Assembly: GCA_034387635.1 (NCBI GenBank)
Contig: JAOANU010000016.1
Coordinates: forward strand, 496,001 to 560,000
Direction: 5' to 3'
Origin: Rhodosporidiobolus odoratus
Taxonomy: Eukaryota > Basidiomycota > Microbotryomycetes > Sporidiobolales > Sporidiobolaceae
Length of the DNA: 64,000 nucleotides
Part shown: one piece after another, positions 1 to 11,005 of the stretch
Numbering within the stretch: position 1 is the stretch's first letter
Layout of the letters: every line of letters begins with the position of its first letter
Translations under genes and position numbers: made by a program
The notes under the pieces: model-generated
The model's database searches: none
What the model was told of the DNA's origin: nothing
The model's input: only the letters and a program-made list of their open reading frames with translations

Positions 1-2104
1 GCGGCATCTTGGCGGGTCTCGAGGTGGGAGAGAAGGCCGCCATATCGACGAGCTTGGTCCAGGAAGTCCCCAACTGTCGTCGCTCTTGCCTCGCCTGGCT
101 GTCTGAGCTGCTCGAGGTAGGCGACTGTCGGTTTCTTCGGGTTGAGGTAGTGGACGTGAATGCGGCGCGGGTCAAAGGTGAAAGAACCCTGTAAGATGAA
201 GGACTTCTTCCAGCCCGGGAGGAGGGATTGCATCCATCGCACGCGATTTGCCTGGATTGACTTCTGGAGGGTCGAAGAGCTGGTCTTGGCGGTTAATCCG
301 AGAACCCCCCGAGTATCGTCCAAGAAGTCGCCAAGTTCACAACTCCAGCTTGCAATCGCCTCGTCGCTCACCCAGCTTGCAATTGCCTCGTCGCTAATGT
401 CAAACAGAATCGCTCTACCCTGTTCGTCCTTGAGGGCCGAGAAAGCGAGGGTATTGGGCAGGAGGGGCAAAGTGGCAGGAGCCTCGGCTTGACGGCTTTG
501 CTCAGCCTCCCGATGCGCCTCGAGCACTTCAGTACGTTTCTGGGGCCAGTCTGAACCATAACTGTGAAATCTCTGGGCACGCAGCTCAGCCTCACGTTCA
601 GAACGGAGTGAGGCAAGGCGCTGATGCTCGGCGGCTTGAGCAGCCTGCGCAATCTGCAGGGGAGTGAGGGGAGGAACGTGGGTCGAGAATCTGAGAGGTT
701 CATGGTCCGCGACCTCGAGAATGCGGGAGGGAGAAGGATTGGCAGAGGGAAGGTTGTCTTGGAGAGCGCTGCCAAAGTCGGCCAAGAGGGAGGGATCAGG
801 AGAAAAGAAAGGGTCGGATTCGCCGGACCCAAGGAGGTAGTGTTGGGCAGCAAAGGAGTCGACTTCATGATCAGGGAGGTAAAGCGTGTGCGATGGAGGC
901 TGGACAAGGATGCTGTTGAGGTGGAGAAGGGTAGTCCCGGGGGGAGCGACTTGGCCAGGATGAAGAGGAGCGGGATGGCCGACACGGAACGAGGAAGAGA
1001 GAATGGTGGAATCCAGCACCAGCGCCGTGCTCGCCAGCTCAACAAGACCATCAGTCGCGAGGTAGGTCTCACCAGCAGCGCGGCGAATGGCTGGCGAAGA
1101 CTTGTTGCTGTCAATGCTCAAGGCAGCCTTCCTAGGTGATTCGAGGGTAGGCGGAGAGGAGATGTCGTGGGGAAGAGCAAAGCGCATGAAACCTGGAGAA
1201 GAGAAGGTCGTGTTAGAAGAGGGAGTAGAAAGAGACTCAGAAAAGACTAACGAATATTGGCTTTTGCAGGGATCTGATACCATGTTCCAGCGACGACAAT
1301 CACGTCCCCACGGAAGAGAGCGGCCGCATGCACGAGAGCGCTGCGATTGGGCTCACGGAAGGCAGGACCGTACATGAGGAGATGGTTGTTGTACAGGCGG
1401 AAGAGGTGGTCGAGGAAACGCTCGATCGAATCCAATGCTGAAGTTGAAGTCTGGCAGAGAGGAAGGCACAGTAAGCATTGCATGGTTCAGCTTGTAGCTT
1501 GTGTTACATGCTTGCAAGAATTTGTGTGAGAGACAGGGACGTACTGGGGGAGCGGTAGAGGGGTCATTCTCCTTCTCTTGCGGATAGACCTTGAGGTAGT
1601 GCTTCAGGATGTCCACGCGATTGGCGAGAGTGTCGTGAGCTACTCCAACTGGGACTGCCCAGTCAGACCTGATGGCTGAAGGGCGCAAGTGACCGGCAGA
1701 AAGCTGCGGAGCAAGCGACGGAATGATGAGCCCAAACTGACAAAGGCAAGACCGAGGTCGAGGTAAGCCGGATCAGCTTGCTTGATGGCGAGCAAGCTGA
1801 TCCACTCGAACAGGACAACTTGCGCTGCCTGAACGAGTACATGCCAAACTAGAGTGGAAAGAGATGGGAAGAGAGAACACACTTTTTCGCGCAGTGTGTC
1901 GCGTGTGTGTTGTCTTACTTGGAGGTCTTGATGCAGGATGAAGACGACGCGTTCTTGCTGGGCAGGTTGCGAGGCGCTTTGAGCAATGTCGGGGATGTCG
2001 GGCGGGAGGATTCCTCGGGCGTCCTGTATCCCTTGGAGGAGGCGCTTCTTGTTTTGCTCGCGCTGTTGATTGCGCTGTGTCTTCTGTTGAGTGGTTCTGG
2101 CCAT
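1..2104 (-). CDS. Lineage-specific predicted protein, 3' end beyond the window
   Basis: I do not recognise this protein. The start is ATG at 2104 (MARTTQQKTQRNQQ...), a basic Gln/Lys-rich N-terminus. Plausible introns lie near 1856-1918 (GTAAGA...), 1690-1733 (GTCAGT...CCGCAG) and 1455-1550 (GTACGT...TGCCAG). The joined exons read smoothly: an alpha-helical stretch (VVLFEWISLLAIKQADPAYL), then RVDILKHYLKVYPQEKEN, then SIERFLDHLFRLYNNHLLMYG. From 1187 to the left edge there is one uninterrupted frame, rich in Ala/Glu/Arg, with a coiled-coil-like segment (QAAQAAEHQRLASLRSER). I could not find a clean splice between the 1247-1455 exon and this frame, so 1187 (MRFALPHD) may be the start of a second gene. 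A 27-base tandem repeat encodes DEAIASW twice. No transposase or other enzyme motif is visible. The exon model is inferred. Confidence 0.5.
347..400. repeat. 27-base tandem duplication inside the coding frame
   Basis: The string agcttgcaat...gcctcgtcgct occurs twice at a 27-base period, with one C/T difference. On the minus strand it encodes DEAIASW twice in frame. It looks like a recent slippage duplication that keeps the reading frame. Confidence 0.8.
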
Positions 2105-3216
2105 TGAAGCTGGATGCGGGCACTGGTGTGTCGAGTAGGCGAAAAGTGCAAACGGGAAAAGCGGGGTGAGCCGAGTGGGACGGTTGAACAGGAGTCAAGG
2201 TGCGAAACTGAAAGCATGCGGATCGGACATACGGAGCGGATCCCGTGAGCGAGCTGCGCACTGCGCGGCTGCTGATGTCACCCTGAGCGAGCAAAAGCGG
2301 GAAGGAGGCGAATCTCCTTCTTTCCCTTCTTTCTCTCACTCATTTTCATCTCGCTTTCCCTTCATCTCGCTTTCCCTTCTCTGGCTTTTTCCTCCGCTCT
2401 GATCTGCTCCGGACTTCTTTACTCCAACCCGACCTATCCACCCTCTTCTTCCGCTTCCGCTGCTCCTCTCGACTCGGCTCTCGCCTCTCGAGTCACCTTC
2501 CGCTCTCTGTCCCTCGGTCGGGCTCGTAGTAGGAGACAGACAAGTTGGAGCTGATCAGATGTACGCTCTTTTTCGCACCGTATGTCTCCCCCGCGTCGCA
2601 GCTGACCTGTTCCCCTTCTGCAGCTTCCTTCCTCTTCTACCTCGACCCTCACTGTCTTTACTCGGCTCTCGTTTCAACTCGCTTTTTCAACTTTCGGTCC
2701 TTCGCTGCATACCGGGCACTTCGGCGGGATTTGCCGAGCGAGTCAGGAGTCGAAGGAGTTGAGGAGGGTTGGGACTGCAGGTGAGTTTGCCCTTCTCGCT
2801 AAGTCCGCTTTTCCGAGCAGCTCCCCTTGTCCGTTTTACAAGCTGACCCGCTCTCAATCCCATAGTCAACTCGCTTCAACCTACCTCCTTCCTCTCTACC
2901 CCTGTCCCGCTCCCCCGACTTCACCTCGCCAACGGTTCCAGCTTTCCTTTTCTTCTCTGTCCTTCTCTTCTTTCACCTCACTCTTCTCCACCAGTCGATG
3001 ACACCAACCAACCCCCGACACTACCCGAGTTAGCGGCTTCTGGGAGGGGCAGAAGGGCTGACGGGGCAGGACGGCGCCGGGGTGTGGGAGTGCAATGGGG
3101 GGATGGGGGAGATGGAGCACGCATGCCCGGAAGGTCGTTTGGGAGCGGGCGAGGGTGGTCGAGTCTGGTGGTAGAAACTTTTGACCTGGGCTAGGCGAAC
3201 TAGACCCGTTGTTTAG
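2105..3216. promoter_or_regulatory. Intergenic, C/T-rich 5' region
   Basis: This stretch lies between the minus-strand gene starting at 2104 and the acyl-CoA oxidase relic. The plus strand is strongly pyrimidine-rich from about 2310 to 3000, as in promoters and 5' leaders elsewhere in the window. I see no protein family in it. It may once have held the 5' exons of the oxidase, but none is recognisable. Confidence 0.4.
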
Positions 3217-4170
3217 CATGAAATGCAGCTCGCGAGGGAATCGGAATGGTTGCACGACGAGGTCAAGATGGCTGAGGATTTCGTTGGTACGCCTTGCGAC
3301 TAGTCTCAATCTCGATATGGAAACGCTCTTGTTGCCTCTGTGAATACGAGGGCGGAACATACCGACATACCCTTGACTGATTCTCTCCTCTCGCCTTGTC
3401 GTGCCGCTTGCTTCGACCCTTGCTTCACCCCGCCAGACCTCCCAGGGACCTTCCGCCTCCATCGAGAGATGTACATGAAGACTCTGCGAGATCAGACCAC
3501 GGACGAGCAATAGGAGCTGTTCTTAAAGCCGTCAGAGCGATATGAGTACATCTGCTAGCATTCGCTATCTATAACATATTACCCCCCGATATCTTAAGTT
3601 CCTTTTCCTCGCTCCCTCTCTCCTACATTCCTCTCAGAACCCTGTACTGTCTATCTACGTGTACAGATAACACCCCCTACTCTACCGTCGTCGGTCATGG
3701 TGGATTCTGAGGAGGAATGTTGAGTGATGGATCGATGCTTCCGTAGCGGATCTCCTTTCTTCTTCTTCTTTAGCGTTCAGCAATAAAGGTTTCTTCACTG
3801 TTACCTTTGCCCTCGCTCCCCGCTACTCAAGCAAAGCTACCATCCTCGCTGGTTCCGCGGCCTCCCTACTGGTCGACGTCGCTGGCCCCAGCAACATCGG
3901 CGTGCGTTCCTCCTCGTTTCGGTCATCCTTGCCCTGCCCTATCCCATCTCGTCCTGCGCAGACTGACAAGACCCGGAAATACAGTGCTATGCTCAGACTG
4001 AACTAGCGCACGGTTCGAAAGTGCAAGGTCTTGAGACCACGGCGACTTACAACAAGGAGAAGCAAGTCTTCATCCTGCAAACTCCTGGGGTCACTGCCAT
4101 GAAGTGGTGGGCTGGTAGCTCGGGGAGGTCTGCGAGTCACGCTGTGATGATGGCGCAGCTGTATACGCCG
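3217..4170 (+). pseudogene. Acyl-CoA oxidase (peroxisomal beta-oxidation) relic
   Basis: Separated, still spliceable exon pieces of an acyl-CoA oxidase survive. Piece 1 (3217-3286) encodes HEMQLARESEWLHDEV... and ends at a GT donor. Piece 2 (3437-3510) follows a CGCCAG acceptor and encodes LHREMYMKTLRDQTTDEQ, the family's LH.xMfxxtlrxQxTxEQ region, but runs straight into TAG. Piece 3 (3985-4170) encodes CYAQTELAHGSKVQGLETTATYN and then VTAMKWWAGSSGRSASHAVMMAQLYTP, the highly conserved FAD/substrate region of the family, ending at a GT donor. The N-terminal region, the roughly 10 codons between pieces 2 and 3 (replaced by about 470 unrelated bases), and the whole C-terminal half are missing. 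The intact enzyme makes trans-2-enoyl-CoA and H2O2 in peroxisomes; this copy cannot. Piece 3 is secure; piece 1 is assigned by context. Confidence 0.85.
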
Positions 4171-4468
4171 GTGCGTACCGCTTTGTTCCTTAGTTAGGCT
4201 GCTCTTGTCCTGCAATCTCTGCCCTTTCCGGCTCGGTCGGACTGGAAAAGGGGGGTGAGGCGTGGCAGAGGTCGAAGCTGCACATCGTCGCCGAGTCCGG
4301 CCCTTCCCAGACTTGTGGCGCCCGATGTGCCGTTTGAGACCCTGGTGAACAGATGCTGACTCAGAGAAGAAACAGTCGGGGTGAAGATGCTGAATGCTGC
4401 TTGCTATTGCGAGAAAAGAGACGAAAGAATGCTGGCTACGACTGCTTTTATTTGTTTGTACTAACGAC
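4171..4468. other. Intergenic, between the oxidase relic and GPI13
   Basis: About 300 bases with no recognisable gene. The next conserved exon of acyl-CoA oxidase (after QLYTP) cannot be found, so the relic is truncated here. It also serves as the 3' flank of GPI13. Confidence 0.5.
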
Positions 4469-7400
4469 TCACTCTGACACCCTCGTCCCCAACGAGTTCT
4501 TGACCTTCCCAATCGTCCCCCCTGCCCCCCACCCCATCGCAACCACCAAGACCACGACCTCCGTCACCAGTATAACCACACCCGCAAGCATGAACCTCGG
4601 TGCGAACACCTTCCACACCATCAGATGTCTCCTAAGCCACGCAGCGCACATCGCACTCGCCAACCCCACAGCAGCGATGTAAGCCGTATACCCCGCCCCA
4701 GCCCTGAAGAGATGCCTCCCTACGACTAGAGGAGCTCCACCTTGATTTGGGAGCGTAGGAGAGAGGTTCCAGAAGACGAAGAGGGGGAGGAAGGAAGCGG
4801 TTAGGATGAAGGAAGAGAGGGTGTTTAGGGCTACGAGGAGGGGAGAGAATGGATAAGTGAGGGTTGGGAAACCGATGAAAGCGCTGGACCATTGGATGGA
4901 GGAGAGGACGGCTTGGTGACCGGTTGAGAAGAAGGCGAGGTGGGAAAGAAGGGCGAGGGTGGAGAGTTGAACTAAGGTTGGGCCGGTGTGAGGTGGAGCG
5001 GGCGGTAGACCCGGAGGACCGCCGGAGCCGTCGTCTGCGGCTAAGAAGGCTTCGAGACTCGAGACGGAGGTGAGAGCCGAGGTGAGGTGCTGAACATCCC
5101 GCTCCGAATCCCAGATCTCGAGGAGGCAGAGGAGGATGACGGTTTGAAGGGAGAGGACGACCTGTGCCGTGGGGGGAGAGACGAGAAAGAGGATGGCAAA
5201 GATGGCGGAGAAGAAGAGAAGGTATGATGAGCCGAGAGCGTTGGCGAAACCGAGTACCTTGATCTGGGTTTGAAGGGGCCTTCCCGTCGCATCCGTTACT
5301 TGGTCGCGCTGCACCCGAATGCATAGCGGAGAGAAGCGCCAGATGAGTGTTGCCATGAGGGTCGCGCAGACGAGAACAGCGCGAGCGACACCCGTCTTGG
5401 CGTAAACGGCGAGAGTCGCCGTCATGGGAGTCAAGGAGAGCGCCGAGATAGCCCAGTCGATGGCCCAGTACGCGCTACCGGAAAGGAGCAGCGCGCGGAC
5501 GAAGAGGCCGAGGAAGAGTGGCGCGAGGGCTTCGTCGGAAGAAGAGAGGGCGAGGGCAGAGCGGAAGGCGTAAGGGATGAGGAGGGCGCATAGGACGGAC
5601 GCGGCGAGGATGACCTGGCTTGGGACAGACGACGGAGCGAGGTAGAATGTCGGACTGCATTTCGGCACCTGTTCCTCCCTGCAGATCGTGCTATAGGCCA
5701 TGAGGCGTACGCAGACCAGAGCGACCGCGCTGAGGACAACAAGGCGTTTCCGAAGGCGCTCTTCTGGCGCGGCGAAAGCGCGGACGAGCGTAACGACGCA
5801 GAGGGAGGCGAGAAGGTACAGAACGACCGAGTCCTCGAAGATGGTCATCGAGTTTGAGCCGAAGACGCTGACATGCGCGAAAAGTGGGAGGAGAGGGGCA
5901 AATTGGCGAAGGGATAGGATACGGCGAAGTCCGAAAGCTTGGGCGACGGTGGACGGTGTCGGGGCAAAAATGACGGCCAACTCAGCCCCGGCCGCGGCGA
6001 AGAATGCGAAGTTGAGGGGGCTCAACCCGCCGAATGGCTTGAAGGCGCCAGCGAAGCGCAATACGACGACAGCGACCAACCCAATAAGGGCGCCCTCGAC
6101 AGCCCTTCCGACCAGAAACCTTGCCGCCGGTCCCCTCTTCGCCGCTGCGCAAAGCCTCACTGCCACGAGCAGACTTCCCGCCCAGATCGCCAATCCAGCA
6201 CCCATCAGTCTGGGATCAAACCTCGCCCAGACGATCCGTGCCTTCTCCCTTGCCTTGCGTTCGTACGTCCAAAACTTCTCGAGAGCGCGCTGCTCCATTT
6301 CGGTTTTGACGTGGCCGGGGGCGTGCGCACCGGTGTAAGCCGACTTGCCGAGGGAAAGGAGGAAGGAGAGCTCGGGCATCGAGGGGAGGAGGTCTTTGCC
6401 GGAAGAAAGGGAGGTGTAGGTGAGGAGGTAGTTCTCGAGTTGGGAAGAGGTGAGGAGGGTAGCTTGAAGAAGGGTTTGGAAAGCCGTGAGGACTTCTATG
6501 TCCCGCTTTTCCGGTTGATCGTCGCGAGCGGACCGGAGAGCGGCAAAGAAGCCACGTTTGGCCTTGGAGGGGGTGTCTTCGGCAGAAGGCTGGGTGGGTG
6601 CGATAGGTAGCTCAGAGGGGTGGAAGAGGAGCTCAGGGATAGGAAGACCAAGGTTACCGAAAGGAACAGGAAGGCCGAGGAGAAGTGAGAGGGTCGGGAC
6701 GAGGTCGATCTGACTGACGGATCGGGACAAGGAAGAAAGATGCTTCTCCGGCCAAGCAAGCTCAAAGCGGTCTCCGAGCTCGCGAGCCTGGGATGCGGTA
6801 GGATAGAGGGAAGAAAGGGGGTGGGAAGGCGAGGAAAGGACGTGTTCGAACCAACTCGAGTCGGTAAGCGGAGCCTTCGCCTTCGAGTACACCCAGAGAG
6901 CCGCGTCGACCTCCTCCCTACTGTCCCCGCCATGGTCCCCACGGTCCGTCATCCCATGATCTCCGACCACAACCAGAAGCGTATCCTCCTTCATCTCATC
7001 CACAACAAGCTGCAAGAGCTCATCCGTCTCCCTCAATTTCCTCGTCGTTTCGGCGTGCTCTGCCCCAAAGCGGTGACCAGCGTGGTCGAGTCCCAGCCCA
7101 TGCGCGACCACGATATCCCACTCCTTCTGCTTGTCTTCCTCGAGCAGCTCGAGAAGGTGCTGCTTGACCCCAGCGTCGACGGTATCCAGGTCCTCGACGT
7201 CAAAGCAGCTGTAAGGCCAAGTCAAATCATCCTTCCACACGCTCTTCTCGCCGCCTCGAGGGAAGACATTGAGCCACGTCTCGTCCCCTGCCAGGGCGAT
7301 TCGTTTCCCAGCTCGCTTGGCCTGCCAAAGCCAGTTGTCCTCGTCGGCTTGCTCGCCAGCAAAGTTGCTGCCGGCGTCGATGAAGGTGGGGAGAGAGCCA

Positions 7401-7900
7401 GTAGTGACACCCTTGAGGCGCTGAAGAGTGGTAGTTGGCGCGTCGGCGATGAAATGCGAGAGGAAAGAATGCGAAGGGTGTTGAGCCGTGAGCGAAGAGG
7501 GGACAGTGAGGTGATTGTGGTAGAAGGGGTTGGCGGGCGCATCGGCTGGGAGGACGAAGTCTGCTCGGAGAGCATCGACGACGAGGAAGATGAGCTTGTC
7601 GTGCGTAGGGGGAAGGGAGCAGGAAGGGTCGAGGTTGCCGGAGGGAGAGATGGGGTCGCAGTCATTGATGTCGGGTAGGGCTTTCCGGGTGAGGAGGAAG
7701 CCGCGAGTGAAGAGCAAGAGGGAGATGGTGTGTAGGAGGGCGAGGAGGGCTAAGCCGGAGAGAAAAGTTGAGCCGGCGGGGAGGAACGGAAGGACATGCA
7801 AATATCGGCGACTTCGATGAACCAGCGACAATTCGTCCGGCTTGCGACTCGAAGTGTCCGCTGGTCCCGTGCCGCTCTGTGGTGCCAGTTTAGTCGACAT
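4469..7900 (-). CDS. GPI13: GPI ethanolamine phosphate transferase 3 (PIG-O/Gpi13 family)
   Basis: It adds phosphoethanolamine to the third mannose of the GPI anchor precursor in the ER, the bridge later attached to the protein. It is a single uninterrupted frame of about 1143 residues, the usual family size and unusual here for having no intron. After a short cytosolic N-terminus comes a signal-anchor helix (FLSGLALLALLHTISLLLF). The lumenal alkaline-phosphatase-like domain has the metal-binding FLVVDALRADFV motif and GDHGMTDRGDHGG. The C-terminal half carries roughly a dozen hydrophobic segments, ending VVILVTEVVVLVVAMGWG. I chose ATG 7900 (MSTKLAPQSG). The frame is open to 8059, but the extra 53 residues would precede the family's usual N-terminus and look like 5' leader. 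The family assignment is firm; the start is likely. Confidence 0.93.
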   Translation of the reverse strand: MSTKLAPQSGTGPADTSSRKPDELSLVHRSRRYLHVLPFLPAGSTFLSGLALLALLHTISLLLFTRGFLLTRKALPDINDCDPISPSGNLDPSCSLPPTHDKLIFLVVDALRADFVLPADAPANPFYHNHLTVPSSLTAQHPSHSFLSHFIADAPTTTLQRLKGVTTGSLPTFIDAGSNFAGEQADEDNWLWQAKRAGKRIALAGDETWLNVFPRGGEKSVWKDDLTWPYSCFDVEDLDTVDAGVKQHLLELLEEDKQKEWDIVVAHGLGLDHAGHRFGAEHAETTRKLRETDELLQLVVDEMKEDTLLVVVGDHGMTDRGDHGGDSREEVDAALWVYSKAKAPLTDSSWFEHVLSSPSHPLSSLYPTASQARELGDRFELAWPEKHLSSLSRSVSQIDLVPTLSLLLGLPVPFGNLGLPIPELLFHPSELPIAPTQPSAEDTPSKAKRGFFAALRSARDDQPEKRDIEVLTAFQTLLQATLLTSSQLENYLLTYTSLSSGKDLLPSMPELSFLLSLGKSAYTGAHAPGHVKTEMEQRALEKFWTYERKAREKARIVWARFDPRLMGAGLAIWAGSLLVAVRLCAAAKRGPAARFLVGRAVEGALIGLVAVVVLRFAGAFKPFGGLSPLNFAFFAAAGAELAVIFAPTPSTVAQAFGLRRILSLRQFAPLLPLFAHVSVFGSNSMTIFEDSVVLYLLASLCVVTLVRAFAAPEERLRKRLVVLSAVALVCVRLMAYSTICREEQVPKCSPTFYLAPSSVPSQVILAASVLCALLIPYAFRSALALSSSDEALAPLFLGLFVRALLLSGSAYWAIDWAISALSLTPMTATLAVYAKTGVARAVLVCATLMATLIWRFSPLCIRVQRDQVTDATGRPLQTQIKVLGFANALGSSYLLFFSAIFAILFLVSPPTAQVVLSLQTVILLCLLEIWDSERDVQHLTSALTSVSSLEAFLAADDGSGGPPGLPPAPPHTGPTLVQLSTLALLSHLAFFSTGHQAVLSSIQWSSAFIGFPTLTYPFSPLLVALNTLSSFILTASFLPLFVFWNLSPTLPNQGGAPLVVGRHLFRAGAGYTAYIAAVGLASAMCAAWLRRHLMVWKVFAPRFMLAGVVILVTEVVVLVVAMGWGAGGTIGKVKNSLGTRVSE

Positions 7901-8398
7901 GACAACTGCCTGCGAGGTTTCCGAGGTCAGCCCAATCTCGCCGGCGGTACGTAGTCGGCACTGAGCTCCGTATGCAGATGGGCAGCGCGCACCTCGTATG
8001 TAGACCCAAACTTCAGCAGTCCGGCGCCGTCCTTGTATTTCTCGAGGTCGCTCCGACACGCTGCGAGATGCCGACGACGAGGAACGATGAAGCTGCTACA
8101 ATGTCAGCGTCAACCTCCAGAGTCAGATGTGCACGCCGTAAGTGTACTCACGAGTCTTGGCTGCCTCTTCCCAGAGGTTTCGAGGAGCCTGAGGGGACTC
8201 GAGGCGAGAGCAGCGTCCACGAACGAAGAGAAGCCCCCTCGTTTCCCTTTCGAGCCGTCTCTCGTCCTGATGACAGGCAGATCCTGCTTTCCAAATGTCG
8301 GACCGCGTCCCGGAGCGACACTTTGAGCATAGCGGAGCCAGAAATGGGACAACAGTATGGATGTCTGCGTTTCATTCTCATGATACCGTTTTCCGTGT
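7901..8398. promoter_or_regulatory. Intergenic: 5' region of GPI13 and 3' flank of the Nudix gene
   Basis: Both neighbours are on the minus strand. No conserved protein or RNA is visible. Short overlapping ORFs here show no family resemblance. Confidence 0.4.
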
Positions 8399-10512
8399 CT
8401 AAAACTTGGTGCTGGGTGAGAAGAGCGTTCCGTTGGCCCATACGGTGATGAGCACATTAGCGATAGCAGTCCTGCACAGGGGGTGAGCCAAAGAAGGTAT
8501 GCCAAGCCACAGTTGGTAGCGAGAGAGTGGGAAAAGAAGAGAAGGCGAGGTGAGCTGCAGGCTCCCGGGACACGTCTCCTCGAAGGCAGGGAAAGGGGCA
8601 GGAGAACGGAACATACGCGGGCGGCATCCTAAACACTCCCTCCTCCTCCTCAACTTTCTCCTTCTCCCCCTTCTTCTCCTCCCCCGACTCTTTCTTCTCG
8701 ACAGCCCCTTCCTTCCCATCAATCCTCTTGACCTCCTCCCTACTCAACTGGAGCGGCTTGCTCGATCCGAGTACTTTGAGCACCTCGGCGCGGGTGTAGT
8801 AGCGCGCGTCTGGTGTTGGATATGGGAACGGGTTAGTTCGTGATGCGCGTGGAGGACTGAGGACTGAGACGAGGGAACTTACCTTCGAGTTCGTTGTCGA
8901 GGTCGGTGCGGATTGTTTGGCCGGGGGCGGCGACAGCCCAGCAACCGAACATGAGGGAAGAGGGGTACTGCGGGTGAGGCAAGGGGAAGTGAGCGGTAAG
9001 CCCCGTCAGCGGACACGTACACACGACCCTCCCACCAAGTCGGCACAACAAAGTAAGAGAACCCACGGGCCAAGGTTGACTAGAGTGATACCCGACCTCC
9101 TCGCAGACTATCCCAGCCTCCTCATAGACCTCCCTCTTGACCGCCTCCTCCAGACTCTCACCACTCTCCACAAATCCAGCCAAACAACTGTAAAACTTGG
9201 CCGGCCAACTTCTCTGCCGTCCTAGGAGGATCTGTTCTTTGTCGGGTGATAGGACAGCCATGATCACCACGGGGTCGGTACGAGGATAGGAGGTGTTGTG
9301 GACGCCTTTCTTGGTTGTGCAGGGGGGATCGGCGGGAGATGTGGAAGTTGCTGCGGCGCCGGGGATGCACTGGCGCTTCCACCCGGCCCAGACAGAGCGG
9401 ATAGGGCGGGAGCAGGAGGGGCAGAACTGTGTGCCGGGTTGCGAAGGTCAATCACTCGGGGTCGTCGAGTCCATACTGTTTCAAGTGCATCGTGAGTCCA
9501 AAGAAGGGGTCACGCACCTTGTTCCGAGTATTCCAGTCGACTAATGCCCTCGCTTCTGCTGCGACGGACGCTTCTTCAGGTGGGATCGTCTGACTACCAG
9601 CCCTCAGATCTCCAAATTCCCTCCCTTCCGCCCCTTTCAGCGCGAGCTCCTTGAGTTCGCTGATCTGGCTGACGTCGAGGGCCCAGAGTGGGATGCCACA
9701 AGGCGAGTGCGACTCGAGCGTGCTGGAGTCGGTGGGTTTGGACAGAGGGAGGGATTGAGCGGATTCTGGGGCGGAACGCTCATCGACGCCGAGGAATACG
9801 AGAGCAGGCTGTACAGCAACTGCATTAGTGGTGCATGTATAGGAAGACGAAGGCAAACCGCGTACCTGATTCACAAAGTACTCCCTCCTCTCCTCAACGG
9901 TCAACTCGCTCACCATCTCCTTCCCGAACTGTTCCGCCTTCTTCCCGAGCACTTTGAGTGCCTTAAACTCGTCCTCATTCTTGCCATCGACACCTTTGAA
10001 CACGTCGTCCGCCTCGCCAATGTACGGTTCGACGTCTTTCCAGCTCAGAAAGGCGAGGTGACGGGCGCTGTCTTCCTTGGTCGGCGCGTCCGACAGTAAA
10101 GCGAGGTTGTCGAGAGGGAGAAACTTGGCTTTGGGGGAACGGAGGGCGGAGGTGAGGAAGGCGGGGGAGGAGCGGAGGTAGGAGAGGCGGTTCAAGGGAT
10201 TGCCAGCACTGCGCGAAGCAGGCAGAGACCGAGGTCAGCGGACGACCGGATTCTCAGTATCGTGTCACTGTTTTTTTCGCTCGACGCAGCATAGCCAGGT
10301 GACTGGACGGATAGCTGCACGGGAAAGGCGCTTAGGACTGGTAAGCTGAGTTGGTGAGCGGAAACAGCGTACCTTTTCTGCCCTGTGACCGTGCACCGTT
10401 TCTTCGGCAGAGTACTCCCAGCTTGCTTCTGCCGTGAGCCACTTTGTCTGGCCAAATGCTGCGAGTTGGCTGTCCCCCCAATCGCAAAGAGGCTTTGTAC
10501 AAGTGTCTCCAT
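8399..10512 (-). CDS. NPY1: Peroxisomal-type NADH pyrophosphatase (Nudix hydrolase, Npy1/NUDT12 family)
   Basis: It hydrolyses NAD(H) to NMN(H) and AMP. Several introns interrupt it. Exon starting near 10217: AGNPLNRLSYLR, the family's typical N-terminus. A zinc-ribbon-like FCPSC follows the intron that ends at about 9430. The Nudix box is complete: GFVESGESLEEAVKREVYEEAGI, i.e. Gx5Ex7REVxEEAGI. After it comes the NADH-diphosphatase signature YHSSQPWP, an intron (8969-9066, GTGGGT...CCGCAG), then YPSSLMFGC; spliced, this is the family's SQPWP(Y/F)PSSLM motif. The last exon gives TAIANVLI...LFSPSTKF-stop at 8399-8401. The C-terminus ends -TKF rather than a clear PTS1, so peroxisomal location is not shown. 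A Glu/Lys-rich low-complexity insert (EKKESGEEKKGEKEK) precedes the last intron. The first exon (METLVQSLFA... from 10512) is a best guess, splicing in frame at GTACGC. Confidence 0.9.
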
Positions 10513-11005
10513 TCTTGAACGAGTTCCCGTCCCGTAGGCAGGTATTTGAACCCGTTGAGGCCAGCTCCCGACTGCGGACGGCGTGACCAGGCGAGTTGTG
10601 GTTTGCAGTTTGGCATTGGCATTGGATTGATGACCGCCGAATCGAGTGGGGCAGGTTCAAGTAGAGCGACGACCCCCAGTGGGACGTGGAGGGATAGAGT
10701 AGACTGACTAGTAATTCTGCATCTTGTTACCTAGCCTCAACAAGCGAGTAATGGTGGGCAGTCCGCAGTACAAACCAGAGTGGTTGATCGCAACTTCTCG
10801 CTTCTCGCTTAGTTTTCCAATACAACCACAGCTTGATACCGCTTATTGAGGTGCAGCGGCTCACCAGACTGCAAGCCGTAAGGTCCCCTGTGTCGCCAAT
10901 CCTTTCTGCACACCGGACCGCCTCAATACCCGCTCGCCCCGCTTTACTCGATTACTCGCCCGCCCAAGGCTAATCTGAGTCGGACAGATCGAGTGTAACG
11001 TCGCA
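10513..11005. promoter_or_regulatory. Divergent promoter region
   Basis: It separates the Nudix gene (-) from the PPPDE gene (+). No RNA gene or conserved ORF is visible. A minus-strand frame open to 10660 looks like leader sequence. Confidence 0.4.

Noticed and set aside
368..1114. 248-residue minus-strand ORF with an ATG
   Set aside because: It is an out-of-frame shadow of the long open frame that covers 1-1187 on the same strand; its Ser/Pro/Leu-rich make-up is typical of shadow frames in GC-rich fungal genes.
2896..3510. 204-residue minus-strand ORF
   Set aside because: It lies antisense to the acyl-CoA oxidase exon relics, which explain the sequence better.
6740..7678. 312-residue plus-strand ORF
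   Set aside because: Antisense to the GPI13 catalytic domain, with no domain of its own.
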